From positions 1-64,000 of the forward strand of contig JADJLA010000014.1 in the NCBI GenBank assembly GCA_016705695.1: 64,000 nucleotides of DNA. The letters are read 5' to 3'. This stretch comes from Sphingobacteriaceae bacterium. Its GTDB lineage: Bacteria > Bacteroidota > Bacteroidia > B-17B0 > Aurantibacillaceae. The notes beneath the pieces are model-generated. The model made no database searches and had not been told where the DNA came from. It was given only the letters and a program-made list of their open reading frames with translations. Positions 53,753-62,170 of the stretch are shown piece by piece; within the stretch, counting starts at the first letter, position 1; each line of letters begins with the position of its first letter. The position numbers and the translations under genes are program-made.

Positions 53753-54733
53753 TTAGTATTTTGGTATCATTCCTCTTATTCCCATGTCAACCGGCTTTTC
53801 TCCTACTTCCGGTTGGTAATATCCATCAAATGTAACTTCGTTCCACTCAAAACTTTTATTGGTTGAGAGATATACTGTAATGATCACATCCGAGGTTTCG
53901 GATCCTGTTATTACTAATGGCGCTCCAACAGTTGGTGCAGCTGCGGTAACAAATTCGCCGGTAACTAAACAACTTCCCGGAGGAATTGGTGAACTTGGAT
54001 TTGGATTTACAACAGTTGTTGAAGCTGCCTGTCCATCGGCCCAATAATCTACACCAAATACTTTTGTATGAAATCCCCAATAACCTTGTGCATGATTTCC
54101 TACGCCGCCGGTTGTTGGCGTCATTACAGTACCGTGCATTTTGTACTTTGAAATATAAGTGTTGTATCCAACAAAAGAAGCAACCGTGCCAACAATGATT
54201 CCTGCAGATGTTGTTTTTACTTTGATATCATAATTTTGATAGGCTAACGAAACTCTTAACCATTTATACGTTCCAACAACAGATGGCGTGATAGGAACCG
54301 AAAAAAATACAGCGCTATCTTTTACTAAAACCCCTTGGCAATGAACAATGGCTGGTGTTCCGCTACACGTGGTTTCCGGTGCATGATATAATTTTACACC
54401 AGACCCAACTGCGGTAAGATCTCCTTGCGCCAATTCAATATAATGCGCACTCATAAAATTAAACTTAGGTGAATAGGCTGCATTTCCTGCGCCTACACTT
54501 GAAGGTTGGCCCAAATTATTTAAACGCACTTGTGTACTATCAAAAATAAATTTGAATATTAATTTTGGGCCGGGCTGAGTATTGGTCCAAACCGTATCCG
54601 GAAAATTACAGGTAGGACAATTAGAAGCGCCCGTTGTAGTGGTAGGCAAAGGTTGTGGCTCGGGATCATCCTCCTTTTTTTTACACGAAAAAAGAACCAC
54701 AGAAACTAAGCAAAGGGCAATGAACTTTTTCAT
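53753..54733 (-). CDS. Predicted lipoprotein, unknown function
   Basis: 326 residues. Lipoprotein signal MKKFIALCLVSVVLFSC then KKKEDDPEPQPLP, an acidic/Pro linker typical of surface lipoproteins. The rest is beta-rich with a C-terminal NKSFEWNEVTFDG. I know of similar uncharacterised Bacteroidota proteins but no function. It lies seven bases from holB. Confidence 0.75.
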   Translation of the reverse strand: MKKFIALCLVSVVLFSCKKKEDDPEPQPLPTTTTGASNCPTCNFPDTVWTNTQPGPKLIFKFIFDSTQVRLNNLGQPSSVGAGNAAYSPKFNFMSAHYIELAQGDLTAVGSGVKLYHAPETTCSGTPAIVHCQGVLVKDSAVFFSVPITPSVVGTYKWLRVSLAYQNYDIKVKTTSAGIIVGTVASFVGYNTYISKYKMHGTVMTPTTGGVGNHAQGYWGFHTKVFGVDYWADGQAASTTVVNPNPSSPIPPGSCLVTGEFVTAAAPTVGAPLVITGSETSDVIITVYLSTNKSFEWNEVTFDGYYQPEVGEKPVDMGIRGMIPKY

Positions 54734-54771
54734 TATTTGTTACATTTAAAACATAAATTTACAAAAATTTT

Positions 54772-55224
54772 ATGCGTTTAGTTGTACAAAGGGTGCTAAA
54801 AACCCAGTTAAAAATAAATAATGAGCTATACAGTCAAATTGGGCCTGGTTTGTTGGTTTTGCTGGGTATAGAAGAGGCTGATACCTTGGAAGATATAGAT
54901 TGGCTCACATCAAAGCTCGGTACTTTACGTATTTTTGGGGATCAGGAAGGCAAGCTTAATCTCGACGTAAATCAAATAAACGGAGAGGTAATGGTGGTAA
55001 GTCAATTCACACTTTTTGCTTCTACAAAAAAGGGGAATCGTCCATCATTTTTACGATCTGCAAAACCTGATAGTGCCATTCCCCTTTACGAAAACTTTAT
55101 AAAAAAGCTTGGGACCTTAATTACTAAGCCTATTCAAGCAGGACAATTTGGTGCCGATATGAAAATAGAATTGGTGAATGATGGTCCGGTGACGATCATT
55201 ATTGATAGTAAGAATAGGGAGTGA
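54772..55224 (+). CDS. dtd: D-aminoacyl-tRNA deacylase
   Basis: 150 residues with the DTD active-site blocks MVVSQFTLFA (SQxT) and, at the end, NDGPVTIIID (the NxPVT Gly-cisPro region). It removes D-amino acids and glycine wrongly attached to tRNA. A GTTACATTTA element is at 54739-54748. Confidence 0.94.
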   Translation: MRLVVQRVLKTQLKINNELYSQIGPGLLVLLGIEEADTLEDIDWLTSKLGTLRIFGDQEGKLNLDVNQINGEVMVVSQFTLFASTKKGNRPSFLRSAKPDSAIPLYENFIKKLGTLITKPIQAGQFGADMKIELVNDGPVTIIIDSKNRE

Positions 55225-55233
55225 TTTTTAAAT

Positions 55234-55666
55234 GCCACGGAGGCCGGGAGGCGCGGAGATAGTAAATAGTTTTAAGAACATTCCAAATGTTATTGCGGGA
55301 TGAAAGATCACAACAGTTCGAAACAGAGATTCTACTGTGGTTTTGTCAAACAAACGTTACATACTGCGATCGAATGTTTTTATCGGTGATGCATTAAACC
55401 AATATGTCACCCCTAAAGGGGTTCTGATCACCATTGTTTATTTCGCCCCCTTCGGGGGCTTACCAATATGTCGCTCCTACGGAGCTAGGAAATTATATAA
55501 AATTAATTTTGTTGTTTTGAAATAGTCCCGTAGGGACGACATATCGGTAAATACGACTACTATACTCCAGCGAAGCCCCTTTAGGGGCGACATATCGGTT
55601 TAAATGATGCTCGTCCCGCGAAAGAAATTAAACAGATTCCCACGGTGTCTTGGTGCCTCCGTGGCC
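55234..55666. repeat. REP-like palindromic repeat island between dtd and pyrR
   Basis: GCCACGGAGGC at the left end appears in reverse at the right end (near 55655-55665). Inside lie four related units: two forward (55397-55426, 55461-55491) and two inverted (55521-55549, 55572-55602). Each pairs an AC(C)RATATGTCG box with a small GC palindrome such as CCCCTAAAGGGG or TCCCGTAGGGA. A GCCCCCTTCGGGGGC hairpin adds a fifth. No gene is seen in this 476-base gap. Confidence 0.75.
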
Positions 55667-55700
55667 AAAAAAGTTAAAGTAAAATACGTATATTTAACCC

Positions 55701-56234
55701 GTGAAACCACGCATTTTATTACAGGATAAACAATTTGAGATCACCATACTGCGTCTGTGTCATCAGTTGATAGAAGTGCATGGCGATTTTAATGATTCGG
55801 TGATCATTGGTTTACAACCACGCGGTGTACTTTTAGCAAAACGCATTCAACAAGTTTTACAAAAGATCCTCAAAAATAAAAAAGTGCATTGTGGCGAATT
55901 GGATATCACATTTTTTAGAGATGATTTCAGAAAAAGAGAGTTGATCCCCAATAGCACCAATATTGATTTTATCATTGAAGATAAAAATGTGGTATTGGTA
56001 GATGACGTTTTATTTTCCGGCCGCACTATTAGAGCGGGCTTAGATGCTATGTTAGCGTTTGGAAGACCTTCTGATGTTGAATTATTGGTTTTAGTTGATC
56101 GCCGTTTCCAGCGACATGTTCCTATACAAGCAAAATATGCAGGTATTACCATTGATTCTATAGAACAGCAAAATGTAAAAGTTGATTGGAAAGAGATCGA
56201 TGGAAAAGATAAAGTTACCCTCATCGACAAATAA
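55701..56234 (+). CDS. pyrR: PyrR-type phosphoribosyltransferase
   Basis: GTG start at 55701 (MKPRILLQDKQFEI). 177 residues with PRPP loop VVLVDDVLFSGRTIRAGLD and the PyrR features FFRDDF and LVDRRFQRHVPIQ. In other bacteria it is a uracil phosphoribosyltransferase and binds pyr mRNA to cause attenuation. pyrB lies two genes on in the same direction, supporting a pyrimidine-regulatory role. Confidence 0.9.
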   Translation: MKPRILLQDKQFEITILRLCHQLIEVHGDFNDSVIIGLQPRGVLLAKRIQQVLQKILKNKKVHCGELDITFFRDDFRKRELIPNSTNIDFIIEDKNVVLVDDVLFSGRTIRAGLDAMLAFGRPSDVELLVLVDRRFQRHVPIQAKYAGITIDSIEQQNVKVDWKEIDGKDKVTLIDK

Positions 56235-56743
56235 TGAAACCAAAACCGGCCGATCACCCTCCTTATTATCAATACTATATTGATCTTGTTGATCAACAAG
56301 AAATAGTTGATGCTTTGGTAGAAGGCAAAAAATGGGTAAGTGCATTTATAAAAAGCATTCCTGATTCAAAAGCAGAGTACGCTTATTCCGATAAAAAATG
56401 GACCGTTAAGCAAGTATTGAATCACATTATTGACACTGAACGAATCTTATGTTATAGAGCTTTATGTTTTGCGCGCGGAGAAAAACAAATACTACCTGCG
56501 TTTGATGAGAATACATACGTGGCCAATGCCAATTTAAAGAATACAGATCTTAGTTTATTGTGTAAGGAGTTTGTGGCGGTGCGCGAAGCTAGCATTTTAT
56601 TATTTAAGCAATTGGGCGATAAAGAACTCCAAATAAAAGGCGCAATCGGCCCTGGTGATGTTACGGTTCTTTCGATAGGATATATGATGTGTGGCCATGC
56701 TTTACATCATGCCAAGGTTATTCAGGAACGTTATCTTCCTTAG
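56234..56743 (+). CDS. DinB-like four-helix protein
   Basis: 169 residues, overlapping pyrR's stop by one base (TAATG). Metal-ligand His are in VLNHIIDTERI and CGHALHHAKVIQERY, the pattern of the DinB/YfiT metal-dependent family (often thiol transferases). The substrate is not inferable. Its coupling to pyrR suggests shared transcription. Confidence 0.87.
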   Translation: MKPKPADHPPYYQYYIDLVDQQEIVDALVEGKKWVSAFIKSIPDSKAEYAYSDKKWTVKQVLNHIIDTERILCYRALCFARGEKQILPAFDENTYVANANLKNTDLSLLCKEFVAVREASILLFKQLGDKELQIKGAIGPGDVTVLSIGYMMCGHALHHAKVIQERYLP

Positions 56744-56839
56744 AGCATCAAGGTTTTTAGGATTTTCTTCCAAAAACTTTAGGCTATTTCAATAATTTTT
56801 GTTACTTTTAACTTTTGAAATTATACATTTCAAAAACAA

Positions 56840-57769
56840 ATGAGTCACTTAAGTGTAAACCACCTTCTCGGAATAAAAGATCTCTCGAAAGCCGATATTG
56901 AACTCATTTTAAACACAGCCTCCAATTTTAAAGAAGTCATTAACCGTCCGATCAAGAAAGTTCCTTCGTTGCGTGATATTACAGTGGCCAATTTATTTTT
57001 TGAGAACTCAACCCGCACACGTTTATCTTTTGAACTAGCGCAAAAACGTTTAAGCGCCGATATCATTAATTTTTCTGCTTCTAACTCCTCGGTTAAAAAA
57101 GGAGAAACACTTGTTGATACGGTAAATAACATTCTGGCCATGAAAGTGGACATGATCGTGATGCGACATAGCAGCCCCGGTGCAGCCATATTTTTATCAA
57201 AGAAAATAAACGCCAAAATTGTAAATGCAGGTGATGGCGCACACGAACATCCAACGCAAGCTTTACTAGATGCATTTTCGATGCAAGAAAAACTGGGCGA
57301 CTTAAAAGGCAAAAAAATTGTGATCGTTGGAGATATCCTTCACTCGCGCGTTGCACTTTCAAATATCTTCTGTTTACAAAAATTAGGCGCTAAGGTAAAA
57401 GTGTGCGGACCACAAACTTTAATTCCAAAATACATTACCAGTTTAGGAGTTGAAGTAGAAAGTGATCTTAAAAAAGCGTTGGAGTGGTGTGATGTAGCAA
57501 ATATGTTACGCATACAATTAGAACGCCAGGACATAAAATATTTTCCTTCGCTAAGAGAGTACACCATGATGTACGGATTGAATAAAGAGATCCTGGATAA
57601 ACTCTCCAAAAAAATAATTGTGATGCACCCTGGCCCAATTAATCGTGGCGTGGAAATTACCAGCGATGTGGCCGACAGCAAACAATCTATCATCCTTGAA
57701 CAAGTAGAAAATGGAGTTGCCGTGAGAATGGCTGTGATGTATTTACTTGCCGGAAGACAGGCTGATTAA
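56840..57769 (+). CDS. pyrB: Aspartate carbamoyltransferase catalytic chain
   Basis: 309 residues. Carbamoyl-phosphate motif FFENSTRTRLSFE, the segment HEHPTQALLDAF, and HPGPINRGVEI near the end. It condenses aspartate and carbamoyl phosphate in pyrimidine synthesis. The upstream GTTACTTTTA at about 56801 may be a promoter element. Confidence 0.96.
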   Translation: MSHLSVNHLLGIKDLSKADIELILNTASNFKEVINRPIKKVPSLRDITVANLFFENSTRTRLSFELAQKRLSADIINFSASNSSVKKGETLVDTVNNILAMKVDMIVMRHSSPGAAIFLSKKINAKIVNAGDGAHEHPTQALLDAFSMQEKLGDLKGKKIVIVGDILHSRVALSNIFCLQKLGAKVKVCGPQTLIPKYITSLGVEVESDLKKALEWCDVANMLRIQLERQDIKYFPSLREYTMMYGLNKEILDKLSKKIIVMHPGPINRGVEITSDVADSKQSIILEQVENGVAVRMAVMYLLAGRQAD

Positions 57770-57789
57770 GGTTCCACGTTTTTAGAGGA

Positions 57790-58014
57790 AGAAACCGCAA
57801 AGTGGCCTTTGGCCTCGCAAAGGAGGGCGCCAAGTTCGCAAAGAATCACCATTACCAAACAGAAGGCTAAGACCTGCGGTACTCGCAAAGAGTTTCGATT
57901 TAGTTTTCGCTCTTTGCGTAAGCGAAGCTTTTTGCCTTCTTATTTAGTTTAGCACTAAGCTTTGCGATCTTGGCGCCTTCTTAGAGAAACACCGAAGGTG
58001 TCTTTGCGGTTTCT
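57790..58014. repeat. 225-base inverted-repeat element (GCAAAG type)
   Basis: AGAAACCGCAAAG at 57790-57802 is exactly inverted at 58002-58014. An inner pair (GGCGCCAAG...CGCAAAG with CTTTGCG...CTTGGCGCC) allows a nested hairpin. It fills nearly all of the gap between pyrB and the cyclase gene and codes for no protein. Confidence 0.7.
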
Positions 58015-58018
58015 GCCT

Positions 58019-58771
58019 CTAATAGATCTTGTACAATACCGGTTTACTTGGGCTTGCATCATTTTCAAACGATGCTATTTGGATGTTGAGTAAATACGTT
58101 CCATCAAAAATATCGTTTGGCACATAGATCATTTCGGTAATAGTTTTTTGCGTTTGGGTATTTGAAGGGTAATTCCAAAAAGCATGATGCGCTTCTAATT
58201 TACCATCGTCTTTTTCCTTATCTACACTTGGAAGGTCTATAAGTAAATGCTCGATGCCTTTATCATTTAAATAATCAATGGCATCGCTTAAAATATACGG
58301 AGGATTGGTATTGCTGTACTGCATATGCAATTTATTTAAACCATTACTTAACGTACGGATAACAATTGCTTCAGTGTTTTCTGCTTCTTTTAAAGCAGCT
58401 TCCAGTTGTTTGCGTGTAATTACAAAATCTCCGTTGGGTAATTCATTGGGCAAAACAGTAATCACTTCAGCAATGAACATAAAACGAGAAAGTGTTTTAT
58501 TGATAGAATAATTTTCTTTGCTGATATGCCCAACGCATTCGGTATGCGTTCCGTTACCGTGCGGATTAAAAGAAATATTTCTGAAATTTACGCTACCGCC
58601 TTTATTTACATCCCCTACCCAATCGCCGGCAACAACGGGTTCTATTTTCATGGGCTCCACATACCAAGCGCTTACGCAATCCTTATTACTTGTAAGAGGA
58701 ATTGATATATCAATTGGTTTAAAAAAATCTACCTGATAAGATTTTCCGTTGTGAAATATATTTGCGACCAT
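58019..58771 (-). CDS. Cyclase family protein (kynurenine formamidase-like)
   Basis: 250 residues with the family metal motif HGNGTHTECVGHIS (HxxGTHxxxxxH) and a later NLPSVDKEKDD region. The family includes KynB formamidase and metal-dependent hydrolases. The substrate here is uncertain and no tryptophan-degradation genes adjoin. It ends right at the inverted-repeat element. Confidence 0.83.
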   Translation of the reverse strand: MVANIFHNGKSYQVDFFKPIDISIPLTSNKDCVSAWYVEPMKIEPVVAGDWVGDVNKGGSVNFRNISFNPHGNGTHTECVGHISKENYSINKTLSRFMFIAEVITVLPNELPNGDFVITRKQLEAALKEAENTEAIVIRTLSNGLNKLHMQYSNTNPPYILSDAIDYLNDKGIEHLLIDLPSVDKEKDDGKLEAHHAFWNYPSNTQTQKTITEMIYVPNDIFDGTYLLNIQIASFENDASPSKPVLYKIY

Positions 58772-58799
58772 ACAGTAAAAATACCAAATAAAATTGACT

Positions 58800-59171
58800 T
58801 TATTTCCAAGCGATCTTCATCTTTTTTCCCTTTACAAAGTGTTCTTGTCTCTTTCCATTGATCACAATATTAGAGGTTTCGCGGATAATGCTAAACACTA
58901 TTACATTGCCTTTCCTTTTCATAAAGAATGCATCGGCCACGCTCATCCAACCACTTTGAACGGTAATGCCAAAAGGATTTTTAGTGCCTGAGATGTCTTT
59001 TGATATACTGCAGGTATCGGTTGTAGTTGGGAGTTGATCTATTTGATCACAATTCAATGTAAATGTTTTGCCATTAGAAACAGTCACAGTTCCGGTAATG
59101 ACTTTTTGCGAAAATAGCATATTGCAAAAAGTAAGAACAAGCGCAGTAAAGAATAGTGTTGCTTTTTTCAT
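58800..59171 (-). CDS. Small secreted protein, unknown function
   Basis: Start at ATG 59171 gives the signal MKKATLFFTALVLTFCNMLFS. Mature part about 100 residues, beta-rich, with two Cys (TLNCDQID and TDTCSIS) that could pair. No family recognised. Confidence 0.7.
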   Translation of the reverse strand: MKKATLFFTALVLTFCNMLFSQKVITGTVTVSNGKTFTLNCDQIDQLPTTTDTCSISKDISGTKNPFGITVQSGWMSVADAFFMKRKGNVIVFSIIRETSNIVINGKRQEHFVKGKKMKIAWK

Positions 59172-59238
59172 GAGTAGTAATTTAGGGTTGAAGTAAAAAA
59201 TAAAATTCCAAAACATCATGTTAAACTTTCAGAATTGC

Positions 59239-59350
59239 TTACGTTTTAAGAATTCTTACCTCTACTCGTCGGTTGATGATTCTTTGCTCTGCAGTTCCTT
59301 TTATCCGTAAAGGCTTCTTCTCGCCATACCATTTCAATTTAATGCGCTCT
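59239..59350 (-). pseudogene. OmpA-like C-terminus in shifted frame
   Basis: One frame off from the gene at 59334-60080, this stretch reads ERIKLKWYGEKKPLRIKG then NRRVEVRILKT before TAA at 59241-59239. YGEKKP...NRRVE is the usual end of an OmpA peptidoglycan-binding domain. Adding one A to the A6 run near 59350 restores it. Confidence 0.75.
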
Positions 59351-60080
59351 TTTTTATTCCTCTATTAACCAAATAAAGCTTTACCTGTTGCACGCGTTTT
59401 TTTGAAAGTTTCTTATTCATTCTTTTTGGTCCATCTATATCGGTATGTCCTTCAAGGCGAATAACCATATTCGAATCTTCCTTCATCACATTTGCCAAAT
59501 GATCTATCTCGGGAAATGCTTCGGGTAAAAGTTCATCGGAGCTGATCTTGAATAGTACATTTTTTAAAACAAACTTCTTTCCTGCCTCTAATTTAAAATG
59601 CGAATGTGTTACGATAGTTGTGTCCACATTTTTTCCTTTTACAGGCTCACGTGTTGTTGGTACTTCTTTTTGCTTTGAAATATCGCGGTAGATCTCCAAT
59701 TTTCCATTACAGCATAGGCCCGTTCCCCACATTGCATTGTTTCCTCCTGAAGAATTCCATTCGCCACTTAAGTAAATTCTTCCTGCAAATTCCGTCTTTT
59801 TTAGTTTTCCTTTGCGCGCGCATCCATCTTGTCCGGTGATCTCAAAATTATATTCATCGTTGTACCAATGCGAGATCTCCACATCACCCCCAAAGATCAT
59901 TCCCTTGTAGGAATCGCCGAATTGTTTGCTTAAAAGCACACTTCCACCATCATCTTTCCATCCCCAGGAGCATTCGTAAGTGATTCGTGATTGCCAAAAA
60001 CCATCAAGTGATTCAGTTTTATTTTGCGAGTACGAATAACAAAAAGATAGAGATCTTAATAAAAAATAAACAATTTTCAT
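59334..60080 (-). CDS. OmpA-family protein, frameshifted before its end
   Basis: ATG 60080 gives the signal MKIVYFLLRSLSFCYSYS. An N-terminal beta domain (to about residue 150) precedes the OmpA domain: VLFKISSDELLPEAFPEIDHLANVM and IRLEGHTDIDG (HTD box). It would bind peptidoglycan and tether the outer membrane. The final ~35 residues are out of frame owing to a one-base loss. Confidence 0.83.
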   Translation of the reverse strand: MKIVYFLLRSLSFCYSYSQNKTESLDGFWQSRITYECSWGWKDDGGSVLLSKQFGDSYKGMIFGGDVEISHWYNDEYNFEITGQDGCARKGKLKKTEFAGRIYLSGEWNSSGGNNAMWGTGLCCNGKLEIYRDISKQKEVPTTREPVKGKNVDTTIVTHSHFKLEAGKKFVLKNVLFKISSDELLPEAFPEIDHLANVMKEDSNMVIRLEGHTDIDGPKRMNKKLSKKRVQQVKLYLVNRGIKKSALN

Positions 60081-60128
60081 ATAGGGAGGTTTACTCAAAG
60101 TCAGTGTAATTAAAACCTGGAATTTTAG

Positions 60129-60198
60129 TAGCCTTGCTCAGAATCGAACTGGGATTTAGCGTTTAGGAAACTCCAAATTTATCTTCCTATGCGAGGCT
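60129..60198 (-). tRNA. Degenerate tRNA-Arg-like sequence
   Basis: 70 bases in the same orientation as the intact tRNA next to it. The 3' 43 bases align gap-free with tRNA-Arg(CCT), 33 identical, including GTTTCCTAAACG and GTTCGATTCT. Ends AGCCTCG and CAAGGCT are mostly complementary. The D-arm half does not fold well. It is either a decayed tRNA or an old attachment-site fragment. Confidence 0.5.
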
Positions 60199-60298
60199 TA
60201 ACTTACGCAATATCAGTAAATTTAATTAGTGGCCAAAATCCATTTGTGAGATATTTGTGAGATAAAACCCTAACTTTGGTTTGAAGTTAATTTCAAAG

Positions 60299-60370
60299 TG
60301 CCCTCGCCAAGAATCGAACTTGGATCATTCGTTTAGGAAACGAACGTTCTATCCATTGAACTACGTGGGC
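60299..60370 (-). tRNA. tRNA-Arg, anticodon CCT
   Basis: 72 bases. Acceptor GCCCACG/CGAGGGC (one A-A mismatch), anticodon stem TTCGT/ACGAA around TTCCTAA (anticodon CCT), T-arm CCAAG-TTCGATT-CTTGG, discriminator A. CCA is not encoded. It reads AGG codons. It lies at the border of the mobile-looking segment. Confidence 0.88.
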
Positions 60371-60496
60371 TATTTGATAAAGAACGAATAAATTAAGCTA
60401 TAAAAATAACATTTAAAATCCTTTAAATCACTATAAAATAGAGCGTTTTACCAAAATACCCACCCATTATTGTTAATTCAAACTTTGATCTGAAGC

Positions 60497-61381
60497 ATGA
60501 GTGAAAGCATAGTTACTAATATAAATAATTTTTATCTAAAATTGGATTTGGAATATTCTGATTTTATTAAGCAAAAACTTGAGAAAGCTGAAGCGATAAG
60601 AGAGTTGGTTCCAGTATTGAAAAACAAATTTCATAACCTTAAAGCGAAAGACAAACATGTTAGAGTTGAAGGGGAGTTAGGACTTGCAACTTGGGATTAC
60701 ATTGTTGCTTTGAATGATTTTAAATATTTAAATAATCAGCGAAAGCCTGATATTTATTATTTGAATTATCAAAAATTGGATTTGGTTTTTGATACCATTA
60801 AAAATGATAAAAGGGTAGTTTTTTTTAACAAACTCGGAATGCTCATCTTAATTGATCTGTTTTATGAATTAAGAATAAAAATTGCAATCTTAAATGAGGA
60901 TTCTATGGGTAAAAAAAACAATCAAGTTTTTAAAAAAATTAAAGAGGCAATAATTTATAAGCATGACGTTTCAAATCCTATTTCTGAGGATGAAACCAAA
61001 AAGAAACCAAAAGAAAAAGAATATCGCTTATTGAATGAGGTAATGACCAACAGTGTGAAAAAGGTGAACGAGGTAATTGATCAGGAAGTTAACATAAACG
61101 ATATTTCAGGTCTTCTACAAGACGTTTTCACCGGTACTAAAAGAAATGTTAGAGAATTTGAATTATTCATTTTTCCATTATTTTACAGTCACATTATACT
61201 CAATAAGGGAATTCAGGACGGTACGATCGGTAATCATGACACAATAAAAGGAATTTTACTTTTTGATATTTTCCCAATCATTTTATCTGATCAACATTTT
61301 AAGAAAGATTCCGATTTTGGTAATAATAAAAGCGGTTTTTATAATTACAAAAGACACCGTCGAATCCATTATCAACGGTAA
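60497..61381 (+). CDS. Hypothetical protein at start of mobile-element region
   Basis: 294 residues, mostly helical, Lys-rich, with one hydrophobic patch (VVFFNKLGMLILIDLFYELRI). A charged linker (EDETKKKPKEKEY) splits it in two. It ends RHRRIHYQR. No signal peptide and no family recognised. First gene right of the tRNA-Arg, on the same strand as the element genes after it. Codon use is more AT-rich than its left neighbours. Confidence 0.6.
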   Translation: MSESIVTNINNFYLKLDLEYSDFIKQKLEKAEAIRELVPVLKNKFHNLKAKDKHVRVEGELGLATWDYIVALNDFKYLNNQRKPDIYYLNYQKLDLVFDTIKNDKRVVFFNKLGMLILIDLFYELRIKIAILNEDSMGKKNNQVFKKIKEAIIYKHDVSNPISEDETKKKPKEKEYRLLNEVMTNSVKKVNEVIDQEVNINDISGLLQDVFTGTKRNVREFELFIFPLFYSHIILNKGIQDGTIGNHDTIKGILLFDIFPIILSDQHFKKDSDFGNNKSGFYNYKRHRRIHYQR

Positions 61382-61494
61382 ATAACTAAGTAATTGGAGC
61401 CGGAATCAAAAATCGGCCTATTTTCCCCCTAATTTTATCTTTCATTTCTTTCCAACTTCGCTTTATCAATTAAGGCGAGATAATACTATAAACT

Positions 61495-61782
61495 ATGAAT
61501 AAGGAAGACTTGAATCAACTCTTAACGCGAAAGGACTTGGAAAATTGGGGACAAACTTTTCTGGACATCCTAATGGCTAAGATTAACCCCGGTAAAAACT
61601 CACAAAAAGAGTTTTACACGCCGAAGGAATTTGCATACCTGACAGGTATGAAATATAGTACAGTAATATACAGGTGTAAGCGTAGTAAATTGAAAGCCCG
61701 TCAAGACGGATCCAGTTGTTCGTGGCAGATTTCCGCTTCAGAGTTAAACAGGTTCCAGGAGGAAGCTAATGAAAATGTATAA
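61495..61782 (+). CDS. Helix-turn-helix excisionase-like protein
   Basis: 95 residues. The C-terminal half is an HTH_17/MerR-like DNA-binding domain (FYTPKEFAYLTGMKYSTVIYRCKRSKL, then SWQISASELNRF). In integrated elements such genes act as excisionases or as regulators of excision. A 112-base gap upstream holds no gene. A hairpin follows it. Confidence 0.75.
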   Translation: MNKEDLNQLLTRKDLENWGQTFLDILMAKINPGKNSQKEFYTPKEFAYLTGMKYSTVIYRCKRSKLKARQDGSSCSWQISASELNRFQEEANENV

Positions 61783-61787
61783 AATTA

Positions 61788-61817
61788 AAGCAACCAAACT
61801 TTCCAAGCAGGTTGCTT
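61788..61817 (+). terminator. Hairpin after HTH gene
   Basis: An 8-bp stem AAGCAACC/GGTTGCTT lies six bases past the stop, followed by ATTAAAAA rather than a pure T-run, so a weak terminator at best. Confidence 0.45.
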
Positions 61818-61832
61818 ATTAAAAACTAAACT

Positions 61833-62129
61833 ATGAATGAGGGTAATAATTCAAACGATACACGCAAAGAACCAAAAAATTCTAATGAATTTGAAAAAGC
61901 AATTTCAGATCAAGATATTAAAAATGACGGAAAACAAATTTCAAAATTCCCAACTCATGTTCTGCCTGACGTATTTCTAAAGTTAGTAAAGGAATGTGAG
62001 AATACTTTAAACTTTCCACCCGATTATATTGCAACGTCTATACTTTCGGCTGTTTCAACTGCAATCGGTACGAGTGCCATGCTTGTGGTGAAAACTGGAT
62101 GGAATGAACTGGCAGTCCTTTACGTGTAA
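61833..62129 (+). CDS. DUF3987-like primase-helicase, N-terminal fragment
   Basis: 98 residues ending in a stop after LAVLYV. FPTHVLPDVFLKLVKECENTLNFP and IATSILSAVSTAIGTSAMLVVKTGW match the start of DUF3987 proteins of Bacteroidota elements and phages. A frameshift in about 62105-62128 leads on into VNVGSAGANKTFP, the expected P-loop (GSAGANKT), and then the gene below. Confidence 0.72.
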   Translation: MNEGNNSNDTRKEPKNSNEFEKAISDQDIKNDGKQISKFPTHVLPDVFLKLVKECENTLNFPPDYIATSILSAVSTAIGTSAMLVVKTGWNELAVLYV

Positions 62130-62170
62130 ATGTTGGATCTGCTGGGGCAAATAAGACATTTCCTCAAGCA

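Noticed and set aside
55337..55525. Short ORF in the dtd-pyrR gap
   Set aside because: It runs through the palindromic repeat units and has no start signal or family likeness.
55397..55602. CRISPR array
   Set aside because: Units vary, occur in both orientations and have unequal spacers, and no cas genes are near.
60129..60198. Functional second tRNA-Arg
   Set aside because: The D-arm half does not fold and several stem pairs are broken, though a weakly conserved tRNA cannot be fully excluded.
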